Positions 35,844-43,944 of a stretch of DNA of 63,104 nt are shown here, in pieces. The DNA lies in NCBI GenBank assembly GCA_017656305.1, contig JACDOG010000014.1, forward strand, positions 1-63,104. Direction: 5' to 3'. Source of the DNA: Thermoanaerobacteraceae bacterium (GTDB lineage: Bacteria > Bacillota > JADQBR01). The first letter of the stretch is position 1. Each line of letters starts with the position of its first letter. The notes beneath the pieces were generated by a model that saw nothing but the letters and a program-made list of their open reading frames with translations, was not told where the DNA came from and did no database searches. A program made the position numbers and the translations under genes.

Positions 35844-36698
35844 ATGGACCTACCGGCTCAAGTGCTGATCAGGGAAGTTGCGCCCCGGGACGGGCTGCAG
35901 ATGGAGCCCAAAATACTGGCCACAGAAGATAAAATCTCGTTTGTCGAAAAGCTGGCCGCCGCCGGGGTGAAGGCAGTGGAGGCCACTTCCTTCGTCAACC
36001 CCAGGGCTGTACCCCAGCTGGCTGATGCCGGGGCAGTGATCCGGGGCTTAAATCTACCGGAAGATGTCACCATCAGCGCCCTGGCTGCCAACCTCAAAGG
36101 CCTGGAACGGGCTGCGGCAGCCGGTGTCAGGGAAGTCAATGTGGTGATTTCCGCCAGTGAAACCCATAACTTAAAAAATGTCAACATGACCATAGCCCAG
36201 TCCAAGAAGCAGCTGCGGAAGATGGGTGAACTGGCCGCGCAGCACGACATCACCCTGCGTACTTCCCTGGCCATGACCTTCGGCTGTCCCTACGAGGGGG
36301 AGATAGAGGCCCGGGACATCTTCAGCCTGGTACACTTCTTTGCTGGGGAAGGAATCAGGGACGTGGCGCTGTGCGACACGGCGGGCCTGGCAAACCCCAG
36401 GCAGGTGTACCGGCTGGTTGAACAGATGCGGTATGCCTTTCCCGAGATAAATTTTGCCCTGCACCTGCACGATACCCGGGGCCTGGGCATGGTCAACGTC
36501 CTGGCCGGGCTCCAGGCGGGCATCACCGTTATCGAAACTTCCCTGGGCGGCTTGGGCGGCTGCCCGTTTATCCAGGGCGCCCGCGGCAACGTCGCCACCG
36601 AAGCGGTGGTCTACATGCTGGAACAAATGGACGTCCAAACCGGCATTGACCTGGAGAAACTGCATTCCCTCCGCACCTGGCTCCTCCCCAAACTCTAA
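35844..36698 (+). CDS. Hydroxymethylglutaryl-CoA lyase
   Basis: 284 residues. ATG 35844 sits 8 bases after AGGAG; the longer open frame begins in the previous gene. All family motifs are present: EVAPRDGLQMEP, ATSFVNPRAVPQ, ISASETHNLKNVNM, LCDTAGLANP, HLHDTRGLGMVNV and GGLGGCPFIQGARGNVATE with the catalytic Cys. It splits HMG-CoA to acetyl-CoA and acetoacetate, the last step of leucine/isovalerate oxidation. A REP-like element begins at its last bases (stop at 36696-36698). Confidence 0.93.
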   Translation: MDLPAQVLIREVAPRDGLQMEPKILATEDKISFVEKLAAAGVKAVEATSFVNPRAVPQLADAGAVIRGLNLPEDVTISALAANLKGLERAAAAGVREVNVVISASETHNLKNVNMTIAQSKKQLRKMGELAAQHDITLRTSLAMTFGCPYEGEIEARDIFSLVHFFAGEGIRDVALCDTAGLANPRQVYRLVEQMRYAFPEINFALHLHDTRGLGMVNVLAGLQAGITVIETSLGGLGGCPFIQGARGNVATEAVVYMLEQMDVQTGIDLEKLHSLRTWLLPKL

Positions 36699-36755
36699 TT
36701 CACATTGGGGACGGTTCTGGATGTGAATTTTTTTCACATCAGGGACGGTTCTGGA
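36698..36755 (+). repeat. REP-like hairpin element, forward form, plus half copy
   Basis: 36698-36728 has arms ATTCACAT and ATGTGAAT around TGGGGACGGTTCTGG; 36733-36755 repeats the left half (TTCACATCAGGGACGGTTCTGGA). It lies directly after the lyase stop and, with the copy at 37799, brackets mqnA. Confidence 0.88.
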
Positions 36756-36943
36756 GGAAAATTGCCGGGGAAAGCTTTTTGTTCGCACTCTCAAGAGAAA
36801 CACTGCGGCAAAAAGCTTTTAATTAATCGCCAATATTTACCAAAGGATTTTTTCAATGAAAGCTAGAATAGTTATACTAAAGAAAATTATTAGAAAAGTT
36901 TGAACATTTAGAACGAGTATACCGCATTTTAGGGGGAGAGTAG

Positions 36944-37786
36944 ATGGCAAAGAAGCAAATCAACCTGGGCATTGTGGACAGTCTTGACTACATGCCGCTG
37001 ATTGATGCTATTGAATCCGGGAAAATATTAATGGGGGTCAATTTAATCAAAGATACTTCCCAGGGGCTTCATGACCGGTTTTTAAAAGGGGAGATTGACA
37101 TTGCTCCGCTGCCTTCCATAGAATATGCGGAACATTTTAAGGAGTGCGTCATCCTGCCGGACTTGTCTCTGACTGCTGCCGGCGATGCCAGCGACCTGCT
37201 GTTGTTCAGCAAGGTACCGGTAACCCAACTGCACGGAGGAACTATCTGTGTGCCGCATACGGCGGTTAGTTCCCATGCGCTGTTGAGGATATTGATTGAC
37301 CACTATTTCCAGATGGAGGTTAGTTATATATACGACGAGCCTAATCTGGGCCGAATGCTTCAGCAGGCGGATGCTGCCTTACTGTATGAGGACAGGGCCC
37401 TGGTAGCTCGCGACCAGTTTGCTGCTTACCACGTGCTGGATCTGGGTAAACTGTGGAAGGAATTTACCAAGGAACCCGTTGTCTATGCCCTGTGGCTTGC
37501 CAGGGAACAGTTTGCCCGGAAAAACCCGGTGCAGGTGGATTTTATTGTCTCTGCTCTACATGCGGCCAAGGATTTTGGCATGAAAAACATGTCCCGGCTG
37601 GTGGAAAAAGCAAAACAGCGCTACAACCTCTCCGCAGAGACTCTGGAAGTATATTTCCAATCTCTGCGGCACAAGTTCGACCAGCCTTACCGCAGGGCAC
37701 TGCTGCGCTATTTTGCTCACGCCCAAATTTGCGGGATTATCCCGCCTAAGGTAACTTTGAAAATTTGGGGCGAAGAAACCATATAG
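36944..37786 (+). CDS. mqnA: Chorismate dehydratase MqnA (futalosine menaquinone pathway)
   Basis: 280 residues from ATG 36944 (GGGGGAGAG upstream). It begins NLGIVDSLDYMPLI and continues with KGEIDIAPLPSIEYA and LLLFSKVPV, the periplasmic-binding-protein-like fold of MqnA/MqnD. The opening matches MqnA (VxSLxYxPL) better than MqnD. It would make 3-enolpyruvylbenzoate from chorismate. It links with ubiD/ubiA/ubiX at 21-24 kb, although 12 kb away, and shows that menaquinone rather than ubiquinone is made. Confidence 0.85.
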   Translation: MAKKQINLGIVDSLDYMPLIDAIESGKILMGVNLIKDTSQGLHDRFLKGEIDIAPLPSIEYAEHFKECVILPDLSLTAAGDASDLLLFSKVPVTQLHGGTICVPHTAVSSHALLRILIDHYFQMEVSYIYDEPNLGRMLQQADAALLYEDRALVARDQFAAYHVLDLGKLWKEFTKEPVVYALWLAREQFARKNPVQVDFIVSALHAAKDFGMKNMSRLVEKAKQRYNLSAETLEVYFQSLRHKFDQPYRRALLRYFAHAQICGIIPPKVTLKIWGEETI

Positions 37787-37798
37787 ATTGTCCTTGAC

Positions 37799-37828
37799 TT
37801 CACATTGGGGACGGTTCTCAATGTGAAT
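37799..37828 (+). repeat. REP-like hairpin element, forward form
   Basis: TTCACATTG and CAATGTGAA arms around GGGACGGTTCT, 13 bases after the mqnA stop and just before the tetR promoter. Confidence 0.88.
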
Positions 37829-37841
37829 TTTACTTTTTTTA

Positions 37842-37870
37842 TTGCATTATTTGTCACATTATGGTAAACT
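37842..37870 (+). promoter_or_regulatory. SigmaA-type promoter of the TetR-family gene
   Basis: TTGCAT (37842-37847), 17-base spacer, TAAACT (37865-37870). Confidence 0.65.
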
Positions 37871-37907
37871 AGAGGCCGAAAGAATATTCTTTTTGGTGGA
37901 GGCGTCA

Positions 37908-38501
37908 ATGCAGGGTTCAAGCAACAGAAACGGCAAACAAAGTGAGATCAGGCAGAGAATAATCAAAACAGCGCAGCGACTGTTTGTGGAACAGGGATAT
38001 CACAGGACCAGCATTCCTGATATTGTCAGAGAAGCAGGGGTCAGTACCGGGGCCATATACCATCATTTTACCAATAAAAAGGAACTTGCCAGGGAGATTC
38101 ACCAGCTGGCGCTGACGGAGTTTTTGAAGCGGTTTAAGAATCACGTGGAGAGCCAGCCGACCTTTAAAGAAAAGTTACGGGCTTTTGTGGAGATGATGTT
38201 TAGCTGGACGGAGACTGACCCTATAATGGTGCAGTACCTGATGTACGCGCGGCCCAAAGAGGTGGTCAATACCCAGATGGCCATCTGTTCGGAAGAGGGG
38301 CTGGACGCTGTTATGTGCATTATTCAGGCGGGTATTGAAAGCGGCGAAATTAAGGAAGGCAATTTATATGTTCACTACGGTACGCTGACGGGGACTGTGT
38401 TGAGGTTAATTGAAATCAGGATGGATGGGGTTATAGACTTTCCCTTAACTGAGATTATTGATGAGACCACAGCCAATATCTGGCTGGCATTGAAAAAATA
38501 G
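37908..38501 (+). CDS. TetR/AcrR family transcriptional regulator
   Basis: 197 residues from ATG 37908 (GGTGGAGGCG upstream); the open frame begins earlier but without a ribosome-binding site. The N-terminal helix-turn-helix reads IVREAGVSTGAIYHHFTNKKEL, preceded by RIIKTAQRLFVEQGYHRTS. The C-terminal ligand domain is all helical. Ligand unknown; with the acyl-CoA cluster upstream a fatty-acyl-CoA sensor is possible, and the next gene, a cytochrome, has inverted repeats in its promoter region that could be its operator. Confidence 0.9.
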   Translation: MQGSSNRNGKQSEIRQRIIKTAQRLFVEQGYHRTSIPDIVREAGVSTGAIYHHFTNKKELAREIHQLALTEFLKRFKNHVESQPTFKEKLRAFVEMMFSWTETDPIMVQYLMYARPKEVVNTQMAICSEEGLDAVMCIIQAGIESGEIKEGNLYVHYGTLTGTVLRLIEIRMDGVIDFPLTEIIDETTANIWLALKK

Positions 38502-38518
38502 TTTTTTTTGCAAGAACC

Positions 38519-38579
38519 GAACGAACTTTCTTTCTGTTGCTATATTTTTTTTAAAAAGTTACAGAAAGAATTTTCGTTC
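38519..38579. promoter_or_regulatory. Long imperfect inverted repeat before the 11-heme cytochrome gene
   Basis: GAACGAACTTTCTTTCTGT (38519-38537) matches the reverse complement of the bases at 38561-38579 at 17 of 19 positions. It could be a TetR-type operator or a terminator for the tetR gene. A second perfect palindrome, CTTGCAA-TAT-TTGCAAG, is at 38604-38620. Confidence 0.45.
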
Positions 38580-38702
38580 TGATTGTGAATATTATTACGA
38601 GCGCTTGCAATATTTGCAAGGTTTTTGGGGAAGGGGGGATGTATGGAAGCAGGCTAAGAACAGTCAAGAAAAGAAACATATGCAAAATGGGGAGGGAAAA
38701 GC

Positions 38703-40112
38703 ATGACTGTGAAGAAGTTGTTGGTTTTGTGTTGTGTAGCACTGCTGGTTGCGCTGGCCCTAGTTGGCTGCTCAACACAAGCGGAACAGCCGCAAGACAA
38801 TGCCGCCAAGGAAAAGAATGAGCTAGACCAGCAGGAACAGGTTGCTGAAGAGAAGTCCTGTATGAGCTGCCATGGAGACTATGATACTCTGGTTAGCGCA
38901 GTAATGGCCAAAGGAGAAGTCTCCGGCGAAGAGGTTAAAGTGGTTGCTAACAAAGTACTGGTTGATACGGCATTCTTAGACACGGTACATGGTAAGCAGG
39001 GCTGCGAAAACTGCCACAATGGCAATCCCCAAGGTGCCACTGTGGAGGAAGCGCATGCCGACCTGGTGACTAACCCGACTGCAGACGGGGGCCAGAAAAT
39101 CTGTGGCACCTGCCACAAGGATACCGTGGAAAAGTACCAGACATCCCTGCACTTTACTGCTAACGGTCTCTACAACGGCCTGGTGGAACGGATCGGTGAA
39201 ATTACTCCCATTGACTTTTCCACATTCCCCGAGCCGTATAACAAGCTAGGGACCAAAAACGGCAAGGAAGTAGCGGATATGATTTTCAACATGCCGGTGG
39301 ACGGTTGTTACAGCTGTCACGCTGACTGCGGTGACTGCCACATCAGCTACCCGGTTACTCACGGGCACGGCGGCGGCCTGCAGCAGGGGCACCTGTTCAC
39401 AACCAATCAGAAGTTAGAAGAAAACGAGCAGGTGTGTGCACCCTGTCACCACATGGTTGGACCCATGTACGCTGCTGAAGACGTGACCGGTCATGTACCC
39501 AAGGAGGAATTCCCGCATGGTCCGGACGTCCACTATGAAAAGGGTCTAGCATGTACTGACTGTCACCAGGGAGCGGACGAGTTCCACGGTGATGGTAAAC
39601 CTGTTGTCAAGAACATGAAGTTAGCACCCTATGCCGATACCAAGTGTACTGACTGTCATGAGGACGATATGGGCAAGGGTACGCATACCCAATCCCATAT
39701 TGATAACGTAAGCTGTTTTGGCTGCCATGCCGATACCTACTACAACTGTAACGATTGCCACGGTTCGGAAGAAGGTAGTCTCAACTGGCAGTATCATTTG
39801 GGTAGAGGTAAGGACGGCAAGATTACCACTTACACCCACAACCCCATCAGCGAGAACATGTTCTTCGGCGCACCGGTATTCAAGCTGAATGAGGTCAATA
39901 CCAAGCCCTTCTGGATCCAGTCGGTACCGCATACCATCCGGAAGGTATCTAGTGACAAAGACGATCCCAACTACATCTGCGACCGGTGTCATTCCGGTAA
40001 CTATGATGCATTCATCAAAGAAGAAGACTTTGTAGAAAACGGCATCCAGTTCCCCGGTGCGGATACTATAGTTGTTCCTAAGGAAGACCTTCCCCCAGAC
40101 TTAGGAATGTAA
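38703..40112 (+). CDS. Undecaheme c-type cytochrome lipoprotein
   Basis: 469 residues from ATG 38703 (GGGAGGG upstream). A signal peptide ends in the lipobox ALVGC, so it is lipid-anchored on the outer face of the membrane. Eleven CxxCH motifs are present: CMSCH, CENCH, CGTCH, CYSCH, CGDCH, CAPCH, CTDCH twice, CFGCH, CNDCH and CDRCH. CYSCH and CGDCH are only three residues apart, as in stacked-heme proteins. Many extra His residues could be distal ligands. Likely an electron conduit or terminal reductase of the NapC/NrfA-like multiheme class, but no specific enzyme signature was seen. It is a single-gene unit with a 16-base-pair terminator. Confidence 0.88.
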   Translation: MTVKKLLVLCCVALLVALALVGCSTQAEQPQDNAAKEKNELDQQEQVAEEKSCMSCHGDYDTLVSAVMAKGEVSGEEVKVVANKVLVDTAFLDTVHGKQGCENCHNGNPQGATVEEAHADLVTNPTADGGQKICGTCHKDTVEKYQTSLHFTANGLYNGLVERIGEITPIDFSTFPEPYNKLGTKNGKEVADMIFNMPVDGCYSCHADCGDCHISYPVTHGHGGGLQQGHLFTTNQKLEENEQVCAPCHHMVGPMYAAEDVTGHVPKEEFPHGPDVHYEKGLACTDCHQGADEFHGDGKPVVKNMKLAPYADTKCTDCHEDDMGKGTHTQSHIDNVSCFGCHADTYYNCNDCHGSEEGSLNWQYHLGRGKDGKITTYTHNPISENMFFGAPVFKLNEVNTKPFWIQSVPHTIRKVSSDKDDPNYICDRCHSGNYDAFIKEEDFVENGIQFPGADTIVVPKEDLPPDLGM

Positions 40113-40117
40113 ATAAA

Positions 40118-40153
40118 GGAGAAAGCCCCCGTTAGGTAACGGGGGCTTTCTCC
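40118..40153. terminator. Strong hairpin terminator between convergent genes
   Basis: GGAGAAAGCCCCCGTT (40118-40133) and AACGGGGGCTTTCTCC (40138-40153) form a perfect 16-base-pair stem with a 4-base loop. It may serve both the cytochrome gene and the minus-strand DUF134 gene. Confidence 0.85.
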
Positions 40154-40175
40154 AGTTAACATCGGGGACTTCAAG

Positions 40176-40199
40176 TTCACATTGGGGATGGTTCTCAAT
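40176..40199 (+). repeat. Partial REP-like element
   Basis: TTCACATTGGGGATGG then TTCTCAAT, the left arm and loop of the element; the right arm is lost. It lies between the cytochrome terminator and the DUF134 gene end. Confidence 0.75.
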
Positions 40200-40237
40200 A
40201 CAAGTGTTTTAGTCGCTTATATAACACGACTTCAGTG

Positions 40238-40645
40238 TTAACCGGAAATTTCTTCTATGTTCTTATTGCCACATTTGGGGCATTTATCTTTTCGCTTGTG
40301 ACCGGTGTTTGGTGTCCAATTGCTGTGGCACGACTTACACTTGTAAAATGGCTTATTTAGGTCAAAGTTTCCGCCCTCAACTTTGATAGCCCTGCCGTGG
40401 ACCAGAGCTGTGGCTACTTTTTCCCTGGCTGAGGTCAGGATGCGCTGAAAAGTAGGGCGTGATACGTTCATCTGCCCCGCGCATTCCTCTTGATTTAACC
40501 CTTCCAGGTCTTTCAACCGCAAAGCTTCCAGTTCCTCCACCAGCAGGTTTATTTCCTCCAATTCCCGCACCGGTATGCCGGCGGGTTTGAAATAACATTC
40601 TTTAGGGAGCCCACTGACTTTCCGGCATTTTTTCGGTCTTGGCAT
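40238..40645 (-). CDS. DUF134 family DNA-binding-like protein
   Basis: 135 residues on the minus strand, starting at the ATG whose complement is 40643-40645; GGGAG lies upstream. It begins MPRPKKCRKVSG, continues with a LEALRLKDLEGLNQEECA segment and a sigma-70-region-4-like helix-turn-helix (MNVSRPTFQRILTSAREKVA), and ends in a zinc ribbon (CKSCHSNW...CPKCGNK). DUF134 proteins often occur next to NifX/NifB-like small proteins, as here. Function unproven; a regulator of the NifX-like gene is reasonable. Confidence 0.88.
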   Translation of the reverse strand: MPRPKKCRKVSGLPKECYFKPAGIPVRELEEINLLVEELEALRLKDLEGLNQEECAGQMNVSRPTFQRILTSAREKVATALVHGRAIKVEGGNFDLNKPFYKCKSCHSNWTPNTGHKRKDKCPKCGNKNIEEISG

Positions 40646-40798
40646 AAAGCATTCTCCCGGGTGATTTTTTTTACTATTATACATCAGCCAGCGTAAATTT
40701 TACATAAATTTTATTGCTTTGCCGCCAACACCTGTTATCATCCCAAGAGACAAAGTTTAGATTAACTGCTATTTGTTGTGGCTGTTACCATTCCAAAC

Positions 40799-41173
40799 TT
40801 AATGACCGCAGCAGCCGCAGACATGATTGTCAGTCATTAGCCGGGCCTCACCGGACAGGTAACTGTCAACCATTTCTTTGACAGTGGTACCCTTACCGAC
40901 AAACACGTCAATTCCTGCCGCACGAAAACCTCGCAAAGGATTGAGTCCCATGCCGCCAGCCACAACTGCCTGAACACCCTTCATCAACAGCGTTTCTACT
41001 GGCCGCAGGCAGCCGCCGTGCTGGTGCTTACCATTTTCCAGGATTGAGACTTCTTTAATGTCACTGTCTTCCACGTCTACCAAGGTAAAAACCTCGCAGT
41101 GTCCAAAGTGTTCGGAGCACTGGGCGTCCAGCCCTCCGGGCGCTATTGATGGTACGGCAATTCTTTTTTTCAT
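40799..41173 (-). CDS. NifX/NifB dinitrogenase-cofactor-biosynthesis-like small protein
   Basis: 124 residues on the minus strand. It opens MKKRIAVPS and has SEHFGHCEVFTLVDVED, GGCLRPVETLLMKGVQAVVAGGMG and a C-terminal CGCCGH. This is the small RNase-H-like NifX/NafY domain thought to bind iron-sulfur or Fe-Mo cofactor precursors. No nitrogenase gene is present, so a general metal-cluster role is more likely. Its promoter overlaps an unusual long inverted repeat at 41199-41238. Confidence 0.88.
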   Translation of the reverse strand: MKKRIAVPSIAPGGLDAQCSEHFGHCEVFTLVDVEDSDIKEVSILENGKHQHGGCLRPVETLLMKGVQAVVAGGMGLNPLRGFRAAGIDVFVGKGTTVKEMVDSYLSGEARLMTDNHVCGCCGH

Positions 41174-41198
41174 AAACAGTCACCCTTTCAATTATGAT

Positions 41199-41242
41199 CA
41201 TATGTTCATTACCATTTTATACTCATTATGAACATATGTCAA
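41199..41242 (-). promoter_or_regulatory. Promoter with 11-base inverted-repeat operator, minus strand
   Basis: On the minus strand TTGACA (41237-41242), 17-base spacer, TAAAAT (41214-41219). CATATGTTCAT (41199-41209) and ATGAACATATG (41228-41238) are perfect reverse complements; one arm overlaps the -35, the other lies just past the -10. A repressor bound here would block polymerase. Confidence 0.75.
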
Positions 41243-41253
41243 TAATCTCCCTA

Positions 41254-41284
41254 ATTCACATTGGGGATGGTTCTGAATGTGAAT
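41254..41284 (+). repeat. REP-like hairpin element, forward form
   Basis: ATTCACATT ... AATGTGAAT arms around GGGGATGGTTCTG. It separates the divergent NifX-like and phoU genes. The rest of the 358-base gap holds the two promoters and no gene. Confidence 0.88.
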
Positions 41285-41383
41285 TCCAGCCGGTCAGAAA
41301 GCCCAATTCCGGTTAGAAACTTCCCGTACGGGTGTTAAATTCGCCCGTTCGTGGCTGGCATTATGTAAAATAGGAAAAAATTT

Positions 41384-41392
41384 TGTTATAAT
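41384..41392 (+). promoter_or_regulatory. Extended -10 promoter of phoU
   Basis: TGT-TATAAT (41384-41392) is an extended -10 with a perfect TATAAT; the -35 position (TGTAAA at 41364) is poor. Confidence 0.55.
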
Positions 41393-41531
41393 ACAGTACA
41401 TAGCTTGCGTTTTCTTACATTTGGGTTGGCAATTGCTTTTTAGTGCATTTTTTGCGGTTTGTGCATAAGATGTTATGTGTCCTTAAACCGGGTAACAGTA
41501 TTATATAGCCATTTTAGAGAGGTAGATAGCT

Positions 41532-42212
41532 ATGATGATAAAACATGTGAACGCTTATGACCGTGCTATCAGGTCTTTGCAACAAGATATCATGGAAATG
41601 GGTATTAAGGTGAATGAGGCGCTGAGCATGGCCATGGATGGGTTGAAGAACCAGAATGAGTGCCGGTGCCAGCAGGTGATAGAGATGGACGATGTTATAG
41701 ATGATATGGATTACGATATTGAGGAAAAAGCGTTGGAGTTGATTTCCCTGCAACAGCCCATGGCGGACGACCTGCGTGTGCTGGCCAGTGCGCTGCGGAT
41801 TATTAAGGAATTGGAACGTATCGGTGATTATGCCGTCAATATTGCTGAAATTTCCATCAAACTGAAGGAAAAGGGCGAGTACTTCAAGCCCCTGGTAGAC
41901 ATCCCCAAAATGGCGGAACTGGCTCAGGCCATGGTTACCAAAAGCCTGGAAGCATTTACGGAAAAAAATACTGCCAGGGCAAGAGAAGTAAATACCGATG
42001 ATGAAGAAGTTGACAGCTTGTTTGAAGCCCTGTATGACGAGCTGATTGATTTTATGAAACAGGACAGCAGTTTTGTTGACCAGGCAAGCTATCTTTCCCT
42101 GGTTGCCAGGTACCTGGAACGCATCGGGGACCATGCTGTCAACATTGCTGAAATGACCATTTATATGGTCACCGGTGAGCGGCGACCGTTTGACCGTACC
42201 CACAAGGAATAA
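41532..42212 (+). CDS. phoU: Phosphate-uptake regulator PhoU
   Basis: 226 residues from ATG 41532 (GAGAGGTAGATAG upstream; ATG 41535 is equally possible). Two PhoU repeats of three helices each, with the conserved acidic metal-binding phrases LERIGDYAVNIAE and LERIGDHAVNIAE. It lies 31 bases before a Na/Pi symporter gene rather than pst genes, so it probably controls that symporter. Confidence 0.93.
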   Translation: MMIKHVNAYDRAIRSLQQDIMEMGIKVNEALSMAMDGLKNQNECRCQQVIEMDDVIDDMDYDIEEKALELISLQQPMADDLRVLASALRIIKELERIGDYAVNIAEISIKLKEKGEYFKPLVDIPKMAELAQAMVTKSLEAFTEKNTARAREVNTDDEEVDSLFEALYDELIDFMKQDSSFVDQASYLSLVARYLERIGDHAVNIAEMTIYMVTGERRPFDRTHKE

Positions 42213-42243
42213 TTTGTCCGATTAATTCAAGGAGCGTTTTGCC

Positions 42244-43851
42244 ATGGATTTGGTGATGCTGATAATGGGCCTCATGGGAGGCCTGGGGATATTTGTTTAC
42301 GGAATAGAGCTGACGTCCGACGGGCTGCAGAAGGCTTCAGCTCACAGGATGAAAGACATCCTGTCCAGCCTGACCAGCAACCGCTTTTTGGCGGTAATTG
42401 TGGGAATTGTCATTACCGTATTGCTCCAGAGCAGCAGTGCCGCCACGGTACTGCTGGTCGGTCTGGTGAATGCTTCCATGATGAGCCTGAGCCAGGCCCT
42501 GGGGGTAATTCTCGGGTCTGCTGTGGGTACGACGTTAACAGTTCAGTTGATTGCCTTTAAGGTTACTGATTACGCCCTTTTTATGGTGGCGGCCGGTGTA
42601 CCCATTATGCTTTTTGCCAGGCGGCCGCAAGTTAGGCACGTGGGCCAGGCGATACTGGGTTTTGGCTTTGTTTTTTATGGCATGTCGCTGATGTCCGGTG
42701 CCATGAGCCCACTGCGTTCCTATCCCGGGTTTGTGGATGTGCTGTTGAGTGTCACCGAGAAACCCCTGCTGGCCGTGCTAGTCACTGCCATTTTTACGGC
42801 CATTGTGCAGAGCAGTGCCGCTTCCATTGCCCTGGCCATGTCGCTGGCCAGTCAGGGAGTGATTGATTTTGCCGCTGCCATTCCCATGGTCTTTGGGGCC
42901 AATATCGGCACCACGGCTACGGCACTGCTATCCAGCCTAGCTTCTTCCCGGGCGGCAAAAAGAGTGGCCCTGGCACACCTTATCTTTAAGGTGATCGGTG
43001 TCATTATTTTCTTACCCTTTTTGCCTCTTTTTACTGATCTTGTGGCCAGGACTGCGGTGGACATTCAGCGGCAAATCGCCAACAGCCATACCATATTTAA
43101 CGTCATTAACCTGCTGATTTTTCTGCCCTTTACCACGCCTTTCGGCAAGCTGGTGACACGTATTCTACCCGATACCGAAAGGCTGGAACGGGCTGCTCAC
43201 TACCTGGATGAAAGCGTCCTGGACGTTCCCGATTTGGCCATTGACCAGGCAAAAAGCGAGATTTTACGCATGGCAAAAATTATCAGGGATGAAATGATGC
43301 CCAATATTCTGGACCTGGTAAGAACAGGCGACGAAAGTGTCAAAACCAAGCTGCGGGAATTAGAACTCACCCTGGACTATCTTTACAAGTCCATTACCCG
43401 TTACCTGTCCCGGCTGTCCCAGCGAAACTTGTCGGAGGGCCAGTCGGAGCAGCAAATCCGCCTGCTTTACGTATGTAACGACCTGGAGCACCTGGGTGAC
43501 GTGATGATGAACACTATTCAGATAGCCCAAAAAATGCAGCAGCAGGGAATGGAGTTGAGTGAGGAAGGTTGGCAGGAACTGAGCATGATGCACCAGGCAA
43601 TCAAGAGAAACTACGAAAATGCCATCAAGGCTTTTGAAACCGACGACCAGGACCTGGCCAGAAAAGTAATCCGCCTCAACCCCGAAGTGGCCAAAATGGA
43701 GAAAAGCCTGCGCTACTCGCATTTCAGCCGCCTGCAGGAAAACCAGAAAACGTTGGAAACCAGCGCCGTGCATCTGGACCTGGTAAACAACCTGCTGCGC
43801 ATCAACAACCACGCGCTGAGCATTGCCCAGGCCACTATAGGCATTATCTAA
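42244..43851 (+). CDS. Na/phosphate symporter (NptA/PNaS family) with C-terminal PhoU-like domain
   Basis: 535 residues. The membrane half has the two inverted QSSSAATVL and QSSAASIAL motifs that define the family, in a set of about eight to ten helices. The last 200 residues are a soluble PhoU-like helical domain. It should import phosphate with sodium. It forms a two-gene unit with phoU. A REP-like element begins 11 bases after its stop. Confidence 0.92.
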   Translation: MDLVMLIMGLMGGLGIFVYGIELTSDGLQKASAHRMKDILSSLTSNRFLAVIVGIVITVLLQSSSAATVLLVGLVNASMMSLSQALGVILGSAVGTTLTVQLIAFKVTDYALFMVAAGVPIMLFARRPQVRHVGQAILGFGFVFYGMSLMSGAMSPLRSYPGFVDVLLSVTEKPLLAVLVTAIFTAIVQSSAASIALAMSLASQGVIDFAAAIPMVFGANIGTTATALLSSLASSRAAKRVALAHLIFKVIGVIIFLPFLPLFTDLVARTAVDIQRQIANSHTIFNVINLLIFLPFTTPFGKLVTRILPDTERLERAAHYLDESVLDVPDLAIDQAKSEILRMAKIIRDEMMPNILDLVRTGDESVKTKLRELELTLDYLYKSITRYLSRLSQRNLSEGQSEQQIRLLYVCNDLEHLGDVMMNTIQIAQKMQQQGMELSEEGWQELSMMHQAIKRNYENAIKAFETDDQDLARKVIRLNPEVAKMEKSLRYSHFSRLQENQKTLETSAVHLDLVNNLLRINNHALSIAQATIGII

Positions 43852-43861
43852 TTGGCGTTAA

Positions 43862-43892
43862 ATTCACATTGGGGACGGTTCTCAATGTGAAT
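43862..43892 (+). repeat. REP-like hairpin element, forward form, left of the RAYT gene
   Basis: ATTCACATTG and CAATGTGAAT arms around GGGACGGTTCT. Its bases run directly into the -35 of the transposase promoter. It faces inverse copies on the other side of the gene. Confidence 0.92.
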
Positions 43893-43896
43893 TTTT

Positions 43897-43925
43897 TTGT
43901 ATTTTCTGTCAGTTTATGGTATAAT
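43897..43925 (+). promoter_or_regulatory. Promoter of the RAYT gene
   Basis: TTGTAT (43897-43902), 17-base spacer, TATAAT (43920-43925). Confidence 0.7.
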
Positions 43926-43944
43926 TTTCCTCGGGGGGAGAATT

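Noticed and set aside
40799-41173. Nitrogenase-related locus because of the NifX-like gene
   Set aside because: No nifH, nifD, nifK or nifB gene is nearby; small NifX-like proteins are common in non-fixing anaerobes.
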